From Liolophura sinensis (lineage: Eukaryota; Mollusca; Polyplacophora; Chitonida; Chitonidae), in assembly GCF_032854445.1 (NCBI RefSeq), contig NC_088306.1, positions 15,743,386 to 15,807,385 of the forward strand: a DNA stretch of 64,000 bases. Direction: 5' to 3'. Positions 11,928 to 24,073 of the stretch are shown here, in pieces (the stretch's first letter is position 1; each line of letters begins with the position of its first letter). The translations under genes were made by a program, and so were the position numbers. The notes below the pieces were generated by a model. The model had not been told where the DNA came from and did not search any database. It saw nothing but the letters and a program-made list of their open reading frames with translations.

Positions 11928-13590
11928 GCAGCCTAAGAAGCTGCATTTGACCCAGAATGTGTTAAGTATTCTTTTCACACCTTTTGAAATACCAAAACCA
12001 AAATCTTCAAGTGGGTTTTACAATGCGTTATTGCTAGACGGATTATATAATCTAACGGATAATGGGATTTAACGTGTCTTTCGTAAAATGTTGGAGCACA
12101 TTGCCTTAATATGGCTATGTGGATGTATATAAGACAGTAAATAGTATTTACGTTATGTAGCTTCTCTGTATATCAGATGGGTAAGTTATACAGGTTTACG
12201 GTTTCCCATACATCTCTCTAGAAAGCGGCCTAGCTCAGGTAACAGAACTGTAAGTTTGGAAAATTAGTCCAAATAAGGAAACAGAAGTGGCATCCCATAT
12301 TAAAGGACTGTATGTATACCCAAGTATCTTACACTTCACGCTTCATGCCAGCAAAATTTCATTTTGCAGAAAAAAATGCAACAGGTTAACTAACAAAACA
12401 TAACTTCGTTGAAATCAAATTTTCCCAAATATTGTTTTTAAAAAATTCAAACTGTGTTGCAGGATTTGTTTGACTGATAGAATTAAGAATATCTGTAATA
12501 TTGGTATGGTACATGGAAACTTTTGCAATGCTGACAAAATTTCTTCCTTGTTTAATACATTAGCCACATTAATGACCATCCTGTTCTATATCTAATATAC
12601 ATGCATACCAATATTATACATGAGTTAGTTACAGCCCTGAGTCCCCATTCATTGTGGCAGATTACCAGAACAGTGTTTTCAGGTAGATTTTGCTTTCAAA
12701 CTTGCATTTGTTCAACACTGGAAACCATTTGGATCCAAAAATTTTAATATCAAGTACTTTTTTGCAAAAAAAAAAAGAGAGAGAGATCATCCAGTTATGC
12801 AAGATATATATATATATTCAGTCTAGGATCTACCAAAAAATCATGGTATATGTCAGCCTTATTGCCTTGTACTTCTGCACCACCACTCCCCTCCACCCAC
12901 CCCGACTCACAACATGCTTCAAATCAATGGACTCTTAAAATGCTGATTCAGCTTACTTATATGTTAAACTAGCCTACATGTACACGTTTGTTCTCTTTGT
13001 AAACCAACATCATCAAAAATTCAAGACACGATAAAAAGAGTTCTCAGCCAAGTCTGTTCCGTTTTTGTTACCTGACAGCAGAGTTGCTACACAAGGCATA
13101 ATTTAAACTATGTTACTACTTTTAACATGTATGTGTATGACATGTCATCAACATGTCATTGATCAGTTACAACTTAGTACGTGATGCAGTCCTACATGTG
13201 TCTTAATCCAAAAAGATGCACGTGGTAAGGATAAGTATTACTATTAGTAGACTACTAGCCAGTTGTGCCTTTTGAATGACACTATAATTTGGAGATTACC
13301 ATTGCAGCATTAGCAAAACATGAATTTCAACGGCAAATTTGTGCTTGTTTGTGTCCAGCTTGAGAACAGCTGTATGACTGTACAACGTGGAGTACGTAGC
13401 CTTATAAGTCAAGAAAAGGCTGGTCGGGATTTTCGGAGGTAGGGTTCCACTAAAACTAGGCATGCCAACTTGACACAGGTGCAAATGACATTATATCGAT
13501 CCGGTACAATCTGAAATAAAGTGTAGTTCGTAACAGATAAGACATATCGAGGTGAAATGAAGAAAAGCGATTCTGTGAAGCAATAATTTA
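11928..13590. other. AT-rich DNA, possible intron of the minus-strand gene starting at 13610
   Basis: No further minus-strand exon could be identified. Contains a purine tract at 12766-12786 and a short (ta)n run at 12805-12817. Confidence 0.35.
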
Positions 13591-13591
13591 C

Positions 13592-13610
13592 CTGTTTCAA
13601 CCGCAGCCAT
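13592..13610 (-). CDS. Putative first coding exon of an unidentified minus-strand gene
   Basis: On the minus strand, agaggATGGCTGCGGTTG begins a start codon with a good context (MAAVET). It ends at donor ACAG|gtaaat in phase 1. The upstream flank is CpG-rich and has a CCAAT box in a divergent-promoter-like position. No downstream exon was located, so only the 5' end of the gene is proposed. Confidence 0.42.
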
Positions 13611-13614
13611 CCTC

Positions 13615-13800
13615 TCGATCACTTTCGTGTTCAACAAGGCCGTCTCGTGACCGCGCGACCTTCACAGTTTTCAGCCAATCAGCGTTAAGGACATTTAGTC
13701 ATGTGACCGGTAGTAGTTTGAGTTAAAATGGCCGCCCGGCACGGAAGATTTTCGTCACGTAACCATCGGAATTTGCTAAACAGTCACGCATGTGTGAGTT
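13615..13800. promoter_or_regulatory. Candidate bidirectional promoter
   Basis: CpG-rich stretch (gtctcgtgaccgcgcgacc) with a CCAAT box (agccaatcag, about 13673-13682) and a YY1-like aaaatggccgcc at 13725-13736. It lies between the minus-strand first exon at 13610 and plus-strand sequence that could hold the CCDC160-like 5' exon. A plus-strand ATG at 13728 opens 22 codons to donor tgt|gtgagt (13794). That exon would not keep frame with the exon at 15782, so if used it is untranslated or belongs elsewhere. Confidence 0.4.
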
Positions 13801-14507
13801 GTGACCGTTACACTTGGTATCGGCTGTTACAATAGCACATTTCCCACACAAAGACAGTGGTAAAATCACACAACTACCCAGGAAATTGTGGAAAAGTAGG
13901 TAAACATTCACGTTACTATCGACGCCGTTCTCATTGAACACTAGGTTGTTGTTGACACATCATGTCTACGGTGCCCTCTTTGATGCGAAAAAGCACCAAC
14001 TATCATTGGTGTGCCTATTTGCTCAGAATATCACATAAGTTTTAGTTCACGCCGTGATCAAGTTGAGCCATCACAGTATCCATTCCATTCCATTCATTGT
14101 TTCAACATGGTGGAGATGTCGACGTTCCAGGGCTGATTGAGTGATGTGCAATCAGCTAATTTAGTTTTAGTTTTACTTTTAGATAGAGGTCCAAACATAC
14201 ATGACTTAGAGATCAGCTGCTGAAAACCATGTATGCACAAGCTCTTAGTTTAAACCTTTTGGTAACCCTGCATAGCAGTGGATCTAGGTTACGTCTGTAA
14301 ACCCAGTATATGACCCAGCCCCCTACATATCTATAAGAAGTAAAGGTATGAAACGACTTTCGACCAGCATCCCACAATGTCTCCAAAATTTAAGAAATAA
14401 AGCCTTCAACCTCCAGTTTTTCCACTTGTTTCCCTACCTGGAGCTATTATCTGCTCATGTCTGTCGTTAATGTTTCTAAATCAGTTTTATTTTGTCCCAT
14501 GGGCACT

Positions 14508-14900
14508 TATATACTGAAGAAAAATATAAATGCAACACCCAATATTTTGATAAAATTAACTGCATTATCAAATTCCTTTCAATACCGTTTTTCAGGAGGG
14601 CATAAAATGGTCTCTTAGTTATACATTTTGTTAACTGTTTGAAACAGACAACTGATGGTAATGATGAGGCATGTTTATAGGAATCGGGGGTGGGTTCATT
14701 TCGTGAGATTCCACACTGGAGTTCGGTGTATGTCTGCCATTTGCCTGCTGCACTGCTACACATCGTCAAAGCGTAGAGCTGATGAGATGGTCAATTGTGA
14801 CTTGTGGATTGAATGTGGCAGCCTTGCTCGAGGATCGCTACACCTTGTCGGCGGGCAAACTCTGCAATCTATAGACAGCCTGCATTGACAACTCAAGGCA
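14508..14900. mobile_element. Possible remnant of a DNA transposon
   Basis: The segment opening with gaagaaaaatataaatgcaac resembles the terminus of IS630/Tc-type elements I recall from animal genomes. No matching opposite end is found nearby, and the frames inside are short. Weak call. Confidence 0.2.
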
Positions 14901-15224
14901 GACAGATTCCAAAGTTAGAATGTTAACTCTTAAGTGGGTTAGCAGGGTCTCGAATCTAAGAGACTCCACTGCCCTCAGGATCACCTGTTATTATGGCCAG
15001 GATTTACTTTCTGCTCGCATTTGTATGACCCGTTCAAATTCAGGATAGTTATGTAGGCTGCCATTTTTTATTTATGATCTCTGAAAATATCATGAAAATT
15101 ATAATCCTCTAAATCTTTTTAAATACTAGCAGTTCAAGTTTAACCTGACCAGCTACTGACTGTTCATTTTCTCTCTTTTTTTTTTTTTTTTTGGTTTTGC
15201 CTGCTTTTCTCCTTAAGCTGGCCC

Positions 15225-15750
15225 CTAACATGCCTTGCTACCCCTGACATGCCTGAATATCCTGCCCTCTCAGGAACATCAAACTGTTTGACATGTCTCC
15301 CTAACCCTTGAATATACACTGCTCCCAGAAGCATCTCAAATTGATTTATGTCTCTGGTTAAGCCCTGAATACCCTGCACTCTCAAGCACCTCACACTGTT
15401 TTACATCTTCCTAACCCTTGAATATACACTGCTTCCTGAAGCACCTCAAACTCATTTACGTCTCTTGTTACCCCCTGAATACCCTGCACTCTCAAGCACC
15501 TCAAACTGATTTATGTCTCTTGTCTCATGTAATTTACAAAAGCCTGCAATGTTCTGTCTCTGTCTCTGGTTAACCCCTAAATATTCTGCACTCTCAAGCA
15601 CCTCACACTGTTTTACATGTCTCCCTAACCCTTGAATATACACTGCTTCCTGAAGCACCTCAAACTGATTTATGTCTCACGTTACCCCCTGAATACCCTG
15701 CACTCTCAAGCACCTCAAACTGATTTATGTCTCTCGTCTCATGTAACTTA
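15225..15750. repeat. About 110-bp (2 x 54) degenerate tandem repeat next to the CCDC160 acceptor
   Basis: aatatacactgct recurs at 15311, 15421 and 15635 (spacing 110 and 214). The array is pyrimidine-rich on the plus strand. The intron's own 3' end (ctcatgtaacttacgaaagc ... tgcaatgttct, 15739-15770) has an earlier copy at 15518-15562, so the repeat includes the acceptor's upstream region though not the exon. Confidence 0.82.
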
Positions 15751-15813
15751 CGAAAGCCTGCAATGTTCTTTTTTTTTCTAGGTGAGATTGTAGTCAAAGT
15801 AGAAGGGAAAGCA

Positions 15814-16051
15814 ATGTCTGAAGAAGAGGAGAACCCTAATGCCCACTGGGTTGAGTCACTCTTTCCTCCTGCTTATGGAGTGACACTGAACGAGGTCTTG
15901 GAGGGGAGAATGCCAGATGATGAGGAGCATGAATCCAGGAGGGTTCAGAGGGTGTCTGCTTACAATCCTGAAGCTATTCAAAATGTCTATGAAAAGGTCC
16001 GCATGACTATGGCTCTCGGGAAAGAGATTAAGAAACAAAATCAGCAGTCAA
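15814..16051 (+). CDS. CCDC160: CCDC160-like coding exon 1
   Basis: Encodes the acidic start MSEEEENPNAHW and the conserved LFPPAY motif. It ends phase 1 at tcaa|gtaaag; aag|gtctgt at 16057/16058 is an equally in-frame alternative. The exon begins at 15782 with 32 untranslated bases. Confidence 0.75.
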
Positions 16052-17724
16052 GTAAAGGTCTGTCTAAATCCACTAAATTTGTTCACAGTTTTGTGGTTGA
16101 ATTCTCGATGCATGTATAGATATAATGTACATGGTACTGTGTTTATTTATTTATTTGATTGGTGTTTTACGCCGTACTCAAGAATATTTCACTTGTACGA
16201 CTGCGGCCAGCATTATGGTGGAAGGAAAACAGGCAGAGCCCGCATTGTACCGTGTGTCTGGATTATCTACCTGTAATGTCTGGATTATCTAAATGCATAC
16301 TGTAAATTTCTGTATGGCGTAACCCAGCAATCAATCATATAAATTCCTCAAATAATTTGACATGATTATTTTTAGGATATGCTGGAAAATTTTTGGCAAA
16401 AAATCCATAATTGCTAATCGAATCAAATTCCCTCCCCTTACTCCTACGTGTACTGTTTATATTGTTAAATTGATTCTAAATTTTGAGGAAGTTAAAAAAT
16501 TTATTTCCAATTTTGAACATCAACACATACACAGATGAAGTTCATATTTTGTGAAAGGTAATTAATAATAACAATAATTTGATTGGATTTGTGCTGATTG
16601 ATTTTTTTTTGCTAAAATCTCTGGTATAGTGTCTTGTATATTTATTTATTTATTTATTTGATTGGTGGTTTACGCCGTACTCAAGAATATTTCACTTATA
16701 AGACAGCGGCCAGCATTAAGGTGGGAGGAAACTGGGCAGAGCCCGAGGAAAACCCACGACCATCCGCAGGTTGCTGGCAGATTTTCCCACATACAGCCTG
16801 AGAGGAAGTCAGCATGAGCTGGACTTGAACTCACAGCGACTGCATTGATGAGAGGCTCCTGGGTTAGCGCGCTAACCAACTGAGCCACGGAGGCCCCGTG
16901 TCTTGTATAACATGTATGAAGAGGTTTTAACCTTTCAGACATTTACAGTGTAAGCAATGCATGTAATATTTGTGTTCTTGTTGCCTCTAACAGGAACTAG
17001 AGATGTTTCACAATCCAGTAACAACCGGTCTCCAGAACAAGGCACCACGGACAGAATGGAGAAGCATGTTGATCTGAGTCATTCTTGTATTTGGGACACA
17101 GAGGAGATATCTGTGCTACGCAAAGTGTACAAGGCAGCCAAAGAGGAAATAACTCAGTTAAAAGTCAGGATTCATGAAATAGAGGATAGAAATAAGAAGC
17201 TGGAGCAAAGGGCAGTAACTCTTGAGACTCAACTTCAGGACAAGACATCCAAGCACACCGAGGCCAAGAAGGCAAATCGCCGACTGAAAATTCACTGTGA
17301 TACGCTTCAGGAAGAAGTGGGAAAAGCTACAGCCAAAGTTAAAATGCTTCATGAAATGTACGAAGAAGCTAAAAAGGAAAGGGCTCGTTATATGATGGAA
17401 GCTCATGAGGCCCGGGTGGATCTGGACAAGGAAAGGCTGAAGAGAAAGGCTTTACAGGTGCAGTTCAGTAGTCAGAATCAGAAATTTGCTGTAGATAAAG
17501 TCCTGGCAGAAGAAAACATCAGGCTATCTTATGAACAAGAAATGGCCAATTTACAAAAAAGACTGGAAACTGTCTCCACTGATTTGGAATGTGAAAGAAA
17601 CCAACATTCTGTGACCAAGAAAGGACTGGAGCAATTACAGAAACATTTTTCCTCTTTACCTTATCAGGCAGGAGGCTTTCCTAATGCTGTAAGCAAGGAC
17701 GAGATCAAACGATTTCAGTATTAG
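15814..17724 (+). CDS. CCDC160: CCDC160-like coiled-coil protein, two coding exons
   Basis: Exons are 15814-16051 (within an exon that starts at 15782 after tttttctag) and 16994-17724. The join is in phase and gives 322 residues, against about 325 for human CCDC160. An alternative donor 6 bases downstream (aag|gtctgt, exon end 16057) keeps frame and gives 324. Two blocks match what I remember of CCDC160: an N-terminal HWVESLFPPAY-LNEVLEG, and a C-terminal block from LAEENIRLSYEQEMANL to LEQLQKHFSS. Residues about 117-308 are a long charged coiled coil (LKVRIHEIEDRNKKLEQRA). Molecular function is not established in the family. The first ATG in the exon was chosen because its distance to HW matches the vertebrate protein. 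There are no signal or membrane segments. Confidence 0.8.
16138..16240 (-). mobile_element. SINE fragment in CCDC160 intron
   Basis: Carries the tail and body of the main SINE (gattggtgttttacgccgta); the head is missing. Confidence 0.8.
16641..16897 (-). mobile_element. Full-length SINE in CCDC160 intron, 12-bp target duplication
   Basis: The perfect duplication gtgtcttgtata lies at 16629-16640 and 16898-16909. The tRNA-like head is at the right end (tgagccacggaggcccc), so the element is on the minus strand. It is among the best preserved copies. Confidence 0.93.
16994..17724 (+). CDS. CCDC160: CCDC160-like coding exon 2 (last)
   Basis: Acceptor ttgcctctaacag. Encodes residue 80 onward, including the whole coiled coil, and stops at TAG 17722-17724 after EIKRFQY. 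A possible poly(A) signal aataaa lies at 17943-17948 and another at 19574-19579. Confidence 0.85.
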
Positions 17725-19815
17725 AACTTATGTGTTGGATGGGTGTCCAATATAGGTAGCATGCATGTTGATTTACAAATGTGGGATTTTTTTATGACAT
17801 ATGTAAGGCCGAAAGCATAGGAGTCAAATAACTATAGTTATATGGGTTTTGCCATGGTGTGAGGATTGTTATTCCTCTCTTCCTCATATAGGAAAATTGG
17901 TATGCATATAATGAAGTATAAATATTCGATGCATAACTGGAGAATAAACTTGTTCCATGGGATACCGAAAGTTATTTTGTGATTTTTCCAGTAGTGAGGA
18001 AATCTATTTGTAGATGTATGAGTATTTCCTTGACACACACATCTGCTCTAAATCACAACTGAGTTTGCTAATTGTTGTAAGGAGATGGTTATGGCTAAGT
18101 GGTTAAAACGGTTGTTTTTGAATTACTTGACTCACAAGATGCGGGTTCAATCCTGGCTGTGGACAGCCAATTTGTAGAATCTCTTCTCATCCTGCATACT
18201 TGTAATAGTTAGCGGCTGTTTGAATTGCCTTTCCCTAGCATGGTGTACATATCAGTATATTACATACGAGAAACATTATCAGTAACTTTACAGCTCTTAT
18301 GCCAAAAACTATGCTTTTTCTCCAGACTCTCCAGTTTTTTGCACCAGAATTATTTCAGCATCATTTGATGATACTAAGAACTAGTATAGTAATCAGTCTT
18401 ATTAAACGTCTTAAACCTTCTTTGATTTATAGAAATACATGCAACTCATACCTGACCGGTGAAAACTGATAACATGGTAGTGCTTTAGATTGTCTTGTGC
18501 ACTATTTTGCTTACATTGAAACAGTGAAATCTCTGTCGCTGTTTAAATTGATTATGATATTTTATGTATGTGACGTGAACATTATGGTTGTAAACTGAAT
18601 GACAAGATGAAAATTGGCCCAAAGGACAAGGTCATGCAGAAATTTTGGGTGAAAATGGCTTTGTTCATATTTCCTCAGTTTTCTGTCCTTTTGCCTATTT
18701 CATGTGCGTGGTCAGTGTGTTTCTTTATTTCATATCTGTGACATTGACCTGGTTAGTTTGTATCATGCATGTCATTCTGAGGTTACAGTTTCAAGGTAAC
18801 TCATGCTTGGTATTGCCGAATGTTTTAAATTTCATGGAACTGGGTATGAATCATCTATACACCAAGGTTGCAATCGGACTGACTTTCTGACGAACATTTG
18901 TCTAAAGGTCACGGTCATGCAGAAGTGAAAAAAATCTGAGGACTGCTTTAGTGTTTGCCATTCGCAAAGACATTTTCTAGTTTTGCATCTATATATATTC
19001 TTGGTTCACTGTAGTGAGAAGTTGTTAGAACCATGGTAAATGGTCAGCTACATTTGAACAGTATACATGCATCTACAGATGATGTATCATAACATATATT
19101 TAACGTCATTTGTAACTATCTTCATGCTATACCTGTATGTGCACATACATGTATGTTAAAACTGCAGTGTGAAACCAGCCAAATGTTGAAGAAGCAGGAA
19201 TTTATTTTTATACCATATACATAAATGCAGAATGACATTAAACTTCATACATATACTTTTTGTCAGTGTTCACATGTATAAGTCTCATTTAAATGTAGAA
19301 GACATATTACAGTGCGTTTTAAGTATATCCTTGGAGAAAAATACAGGGCCAGGTTGTTTAAAAATGTCTTAAAGTAAAGCCAGGCTTGCTTTATGTCTTA
19401 ATACGAGTCTTATCCTAATACAAAATCAATGCCGCTTTAGTCTGGTTAATACAGGGTTTAAGTCCTAATACTGTTTTGAACAACTGAGCCCTAGACTATA
19501 TATGTACATGGATATCAGAATGGAGTGTTTGTTAACATTCATTTCATCACACGTCAGTTCTGTAAAGAAAACAAATAAACGTTATTGAATTTAAACTCAT
19601 TTTCCTTAACTTATGACTTCTTGTTTTTTGTGTGTACTCATATTAAAGAGGGTCTAAGTTTCATTTAATATAAAGCTTTATACCATATATTTCTTGACTG
19701 TGTGTTGTGTGCAGTGAACACATGAAGCTGGTGCATCAACTTTTACCATTGCTTTTATTCCTCTTTCATAGTTTTGATTTGCATTCCCCCTTTGTTGTTG
19801 GGATGCACTTGTTTT
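17725..19815 (+). other. CCDC160-like 3' UTR and intergenic DNA
   Basis: No further coding sequence seen. Candidate poly(A) signals are at 17943 and 19574. A tRNA-like segment is listed separately. Confidence 0.4.
18085..18165 (+). repeat. tRNA-Leu/Ser-like SINE head
   Basis: A-box-like atggctaagtggttaaaac and B-box gcgggttcaatcctgg with long spacing as in Leu/Ser tRNAs. No matching acceptor stem, so more likely a SINE relic than a gene. Confidence 0.4.
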
Positions 19816-19829
19816 GTCTTTATCTTGTC

Positions 19830-20268
19830 TCTCATGCTCTTCATCTATTGATATGTCCTGCTTCCTAATCACCTTTGTCTCGTTTCTCACTGGGATGGTC
19901 TTCTTCCTCACCAGCATTGTCTGGTTTCTGACTAGGATGGTCTTCTTCATCACTGGCATTGTCTGGTTCCTCTTCAGCATTGACTGGTTCCTCACTGGCA
20001 TTGTCTGGTTCCTCACTTGCTTTGTCTGTTTCCTGACTGGCTTTGTCTGCTTCCTGACTGGCATTGTCTGGTTCCTCACTTTGTCTGGTTTCAGACTGGT
20101 GTTGCCTGGTTCCTGACTGGCTTTGCCGGGTTCCTCAATGTGTATGGTTTCTCTTTTTGTCTGATTCTCAAGTGCGTTGTCTGGTTCCTCACTGGTGCTG
20201 TCTGGTTCCTCACTGGTGCTGTCTGGTTTCTCACTGACTTTCTCTGGTTCATGACTTCATCCCTATAA
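19830..20268 (-). pseudogene. 21-bp repeat encoding an acidic seven-residue repeat, frame broken
   Basis: Read on the minus strand, the array encodes (S/A)-E-E-P-D-N-A-type heptads (SEEPDSTSEEPDNA, SQEADKA), from about 20258 to a TAG near 19865. One 4-base deletion (aaagt in place of aaagccagt, near 20075) breaks this frame. The alternative VRNQTMP-type frame is open at 19678-20079 but is basic and less protein-like. No start codon or splice sites are clear. It may be a decayed acidic repeat protein exon or simply a minisatellite. Confidence 0.4.
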
Positions 20269-20269
20269 G

Positions 20270-20914
20270 GACTGGCGTTTTTCTGGTGGCACCATTGCTT
20301 TGTTTATTTTTGCTGTTAGTATGGACTCCTCTTTGTGTTATTGCATAATGGCTTTGTCAGATTCTGCACCGGTTTAGTTTGATTGCTTCACTGATGTTTC
20401 ATAGCTTCTGCCTGGTTCTACAGAGTGCCTGGAGCAAACAAGTACCTGACCCAACTCCTTACTTAAAACAACATGGAAAACAGCAAGATTCACTTTACAA
20501 ACATCAGTAACAAGACATGGTGTGTGTTTTACACGCTTTCATCACAAAGCACTTAAAATTCGTGTCATAGATCTTCTATTAGAAATTCCATGTGAAATCC
20601 TGTATGGTTAGTAAAATGGTCAGGAAGTCTGCACGAGGTTATAGCTCACTGAGTTGTTCTCTGTGGCATGGCTTGGACTCGTTTTTAACTGCAGATTGTT
20701 GGCTGGTGTAATTGCCATTTTTTGCCAATCTGCTAGCGGATTGTCCGCAGGCCCTCGGATAACTCCCCACTTACCCGGTAAAGTCATGATTCTGGTACTG
20801 CACTTCTATACTATAGTGCCCATGTGAACCATGAAATACTGCCAATGTGGAGTTAAGCCATAATGATTCATTCATGAAAACCAAGTGACACCATGAAGCC
20901 AACACAACGGATAG
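20270..20914. other. Intergenic DNA between convergent genes
   Basis: Lies between the CCDC160-like 3' side and the presumed ITM2 poly(A) site. No feature recognised. Confidence 0.4.
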
Positions 20915-20930
20915 TTTTAACCCAGACGGT

Positions 20931-20936
20931 TTTATT
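20931..20936 (-). terminator. ITM2: Candidate ITM2 poly(A) signal
   Basis: AATAAA on the minus strand (tttatt on plus) in gacggttttattcgcac. If used, the ITM2 3' UTR is about 3 kb (20915-23942). No transcript evidence. Confidence 0.4.
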
Positions 20937-21393
20937 CGCACAAAAGCAGATCCTTACAACGCAATTAACATGCAACACTAAACAATATCTTCACAGGATT
21001 TGTGGAATCCAAACATGGCAGAGCTGCTAAAATCAATTTAAGTACACATCACCATCTGTGTATACATTCATGTATATCACTAAACGCTGAGGTGGGAGAG
21101 GGGAGATTATGACCAAAGATATCCCCTGTGCATATGAAGAAACAATTACATTTGCAAATACAACCTGGGTGGTCTGGGAGAGTTTGAATTAACATTGGAA
21201 TAATTACACTGATAACTTGTGCCATCATTTTGAGTCCACAAATCCGTGAACTACAAGTACAACTGGTCGTAAGCATTGATGTCATGCCATTATGACACCG
21301 ATGGTAATCATTACACTAATGTTGTCATTACAGTGACTTGAATCTTTACATTTGTTACCAATATAACACTTCGGATACTCCATGAATTTCAGC

Positions 21394-21740
21394 ATTGTAG
21401 GTAATCCATGAATTACACTTACAGACCTCTTTGTAATCCATGAATTACACTTACAGACCTCTTGGTAATCCATGAATTACACTTACAGACTTCTTGGTAA
21501 TCCATGAATTACACTTACAGACTTCTTGGTAATCCATGAATTACACTAGCAGACCTCTTGGTAATCCATGAATTACACTTACAGACTTCTTGGTAATCCA
21601 TGAATTACACTAGCAGACTTCTTGGTAATCCATGAATTACACTTACAGACTTCTTGGTAATCCATGAATTACCACTACAGGCTTCAAGGTAATCCATGAA
21701 TTAGAACTAAGACTTCTTGGTAATTTATGAATTACAACTA
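21394..21740. repeat. 32-bp tandem repeat, about 11 copies, probably in ITM2 3' UTR
   Basis: The unit holds taatccatgaattacac and acttacagacttc. taatcc recurs at 21434 and 21466, confirming period 32. The core taatccatgaatta is a near palindrome. There are no spacers, so this is not a CRISPR-like array. Confidence 0.92.
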
Positions 21741-23942
21741 CAACATTGGTGATGTACATCCATTTTGACCCTCAGGTAATTATTATCAAGTACATCTACC
21801 ACGACATTACCTGTAGCCCTGAACTTGTCATAACAACATTGGTATAGTGACCTCTGATTTACTATTTAATAACCTTAAGACTGTAGTCTGTGTATATATA
21901 GCCTGACACATTGAAACTAACAAAACTATCCAAGTAGCTGTCAGTATACAAATTTAAACACTGGTATGACACTTTATACCTGATGAGCAACGAGCAATGG
22001 CAAAGTCCACCCTTTCTCCTCACCATTCACAAAATTTCCCTCCTTTTCATACAACAATAACTTCTCATAGTGCGTTCTACTGAATAGTTTGCATGACCTA
22101 ATTCTCATAGAATCAACGTTCACCTTTCATTCTTTGTATAATGAAGAGTTGGCTGCCAAAGAGGCTTTCCCGTAATCCTTAGGTACATCACTCATGTCAA
22201 TACACTAAGAAGCTTAATTTGTTTATATATGCAGCTAGCACACAATGATAATCACCTTTGTTCACTACCGAATGAGATTTGATTGTGCGCTGCATGTTTA
22301 AACTACAAATCAAATTGTGTGAATAGAGTTCGTACATGTAGATCTGTCTAAAACTTCAGGATAAAATTCATTCTCTTGGATAAATCAATTGCCAAAAACA
22401 TCTCATTACACACTTCTGACTGACAAGCAGCCATCACAAGTACAACAGTTTTCTTATGTCTGCGACTTTTTCTTGCCAGCATAGTTCAAATATCCTAGCC
22501 CAAACCTAATCTGACAGTAAAACAGTAAACAATTACAACACAAATCACAGTTACAAACAATACATTTATCATGTCTGAGCTATGTACAAGGGATTAATAA
22601 GAATTACTTATCATTTAAATTTTTCCATAAAACATAGCAAAAAGAAACAATAGAGAAAGCACTGCTATTTCTGACTGAAATGTTCAGAGCTAGCCTGGCG
22701 TGATTAACTTCCTCACAGGCTTTAACATAATCAACATAACCAGTCAGTATTTTAAAACAGCTTGTTCATTAGGCCACATTACAATGCCTGTAACTGTTAC
22801 AATCAACTCCTTGGAATTTGGGGGGGAAAAGAACTCAAAAACATTGAATTATTCCACTTCAATTCATATCAGACTGTACAAAAACAAGTTAACAACGGCA
22901 ATGCCCTCTCAACTATATCCAGTAAATCAGGGTCTCTAAGCCAATCAAACATAAGCTGCAGTTTCTCAGGCTGCATTCTATTTACTGGGGATTCCCCTTT
23001 TGCTCACAGACATGTGACTAAACATCCTGCAATGATTGGTCAGTGGTGATGTTGCAGGTTAACATAAGCTACTGAACATAATGTGCCAGGGAAATACATG
23101 TGCCAGGTGGGTATAAGTTTGTTGTCAGCAGAACAGCTTTCTAAGCCACTTCTGATTAAGATGCACCCATTTCCTACACGCATTCCAAGAAAAGATTATT
23201 TTGATACCACCGTAAACCATTACATTTATGACCGACAGCTGACTGCTTGTTTCCAAAAAGGTTCTTGCGTCATGTCAGCTTTTGTAAAATCTGGTTGTGT
23301 TCGGTGTACACATGCCTAATTTCCTGCACATACGACGTGTACTATGAAGCCCATTTAACTATTTGTAACTCTCGGAAACCAAACAATCTTCAGTGGCACA
23401 CACTCAATGTATACTTGTGCGTTAATATGCTTTCACAATTCAGGGAGGTGCACTAAAATGTTCAGTTCCTGCGTACATGCAGTACGGATCTGTAGCTGAT
23501 AAAAGGGGGAATTATACATGTAGAAAATGATGGAAAGAATAAAATATTTATCCCTTAAAAGAAAAACTGTAGTTCTTATTCTCTACCTCATCACTCCCAA
23601 AGCTTAAAATGAATACAAAACACTTCCATTGCAAGTTAATAATGCACTGAGCTGTTGTGATTTTCTACGTTCCTAAAAAATAACAAACATATCAGTGTTA
23701 GGGGTAAAATGTTGCAAATGGTATATTCATAGAGGTTTATAAAATGAAATCACAAACACAAAACAATATTGTCAACAACAAAAAGAAGTAATTACAAAAG
23801 GCATCATTTACATTTGGCCTTCTTCAAAATAGTGTTTGCCACAGTATTTAAAATGTAACGATAAAAACCAAAAAGAACAACATTTACAGGTGTTTTCCAG
23901 GAATTTAGACACCTGTCAATCAATCTACAGGCATCGCCCACT

Positions 23943-24073
23943 TTAAAACACGATCTCAAATTTGGCTAGGTTGAGTTCGTGTGCCCCCTTGTCCATCTGT
24001 CCTCCAAGGAAGCCATAGTAATGCGTTTCTCCGTGCACACCCGCTGTACCCACTGCACTGCGCTTCCATACAC
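23943..24073 (-). CDS. ITM2: ITM2 exon 6 (last): cleavage site and C-terminal peptide
   Basis: Acceptor gttgtattcatcag; encodes RVWKR then the 38-residue tail beginning SAVGTAGVHGE and ending AKFEIVF, stop TAA. The vertebrate peptide is about 23 residues and has two cysteines; this one has none. Confidence 0.9.

Noticed and set aside
18085-18165. Functional tRNA gene
   Set aside because: A and B boxes are present, but arms do not pair and the 3' side continues as SINE-like sequence. The same applies to 5314-5388.
21394-21740. CRISPR-like regular repeat of 32 bp
   Set aside because: Units are head-to-tail with no variable spacers, and the DNA is animal.
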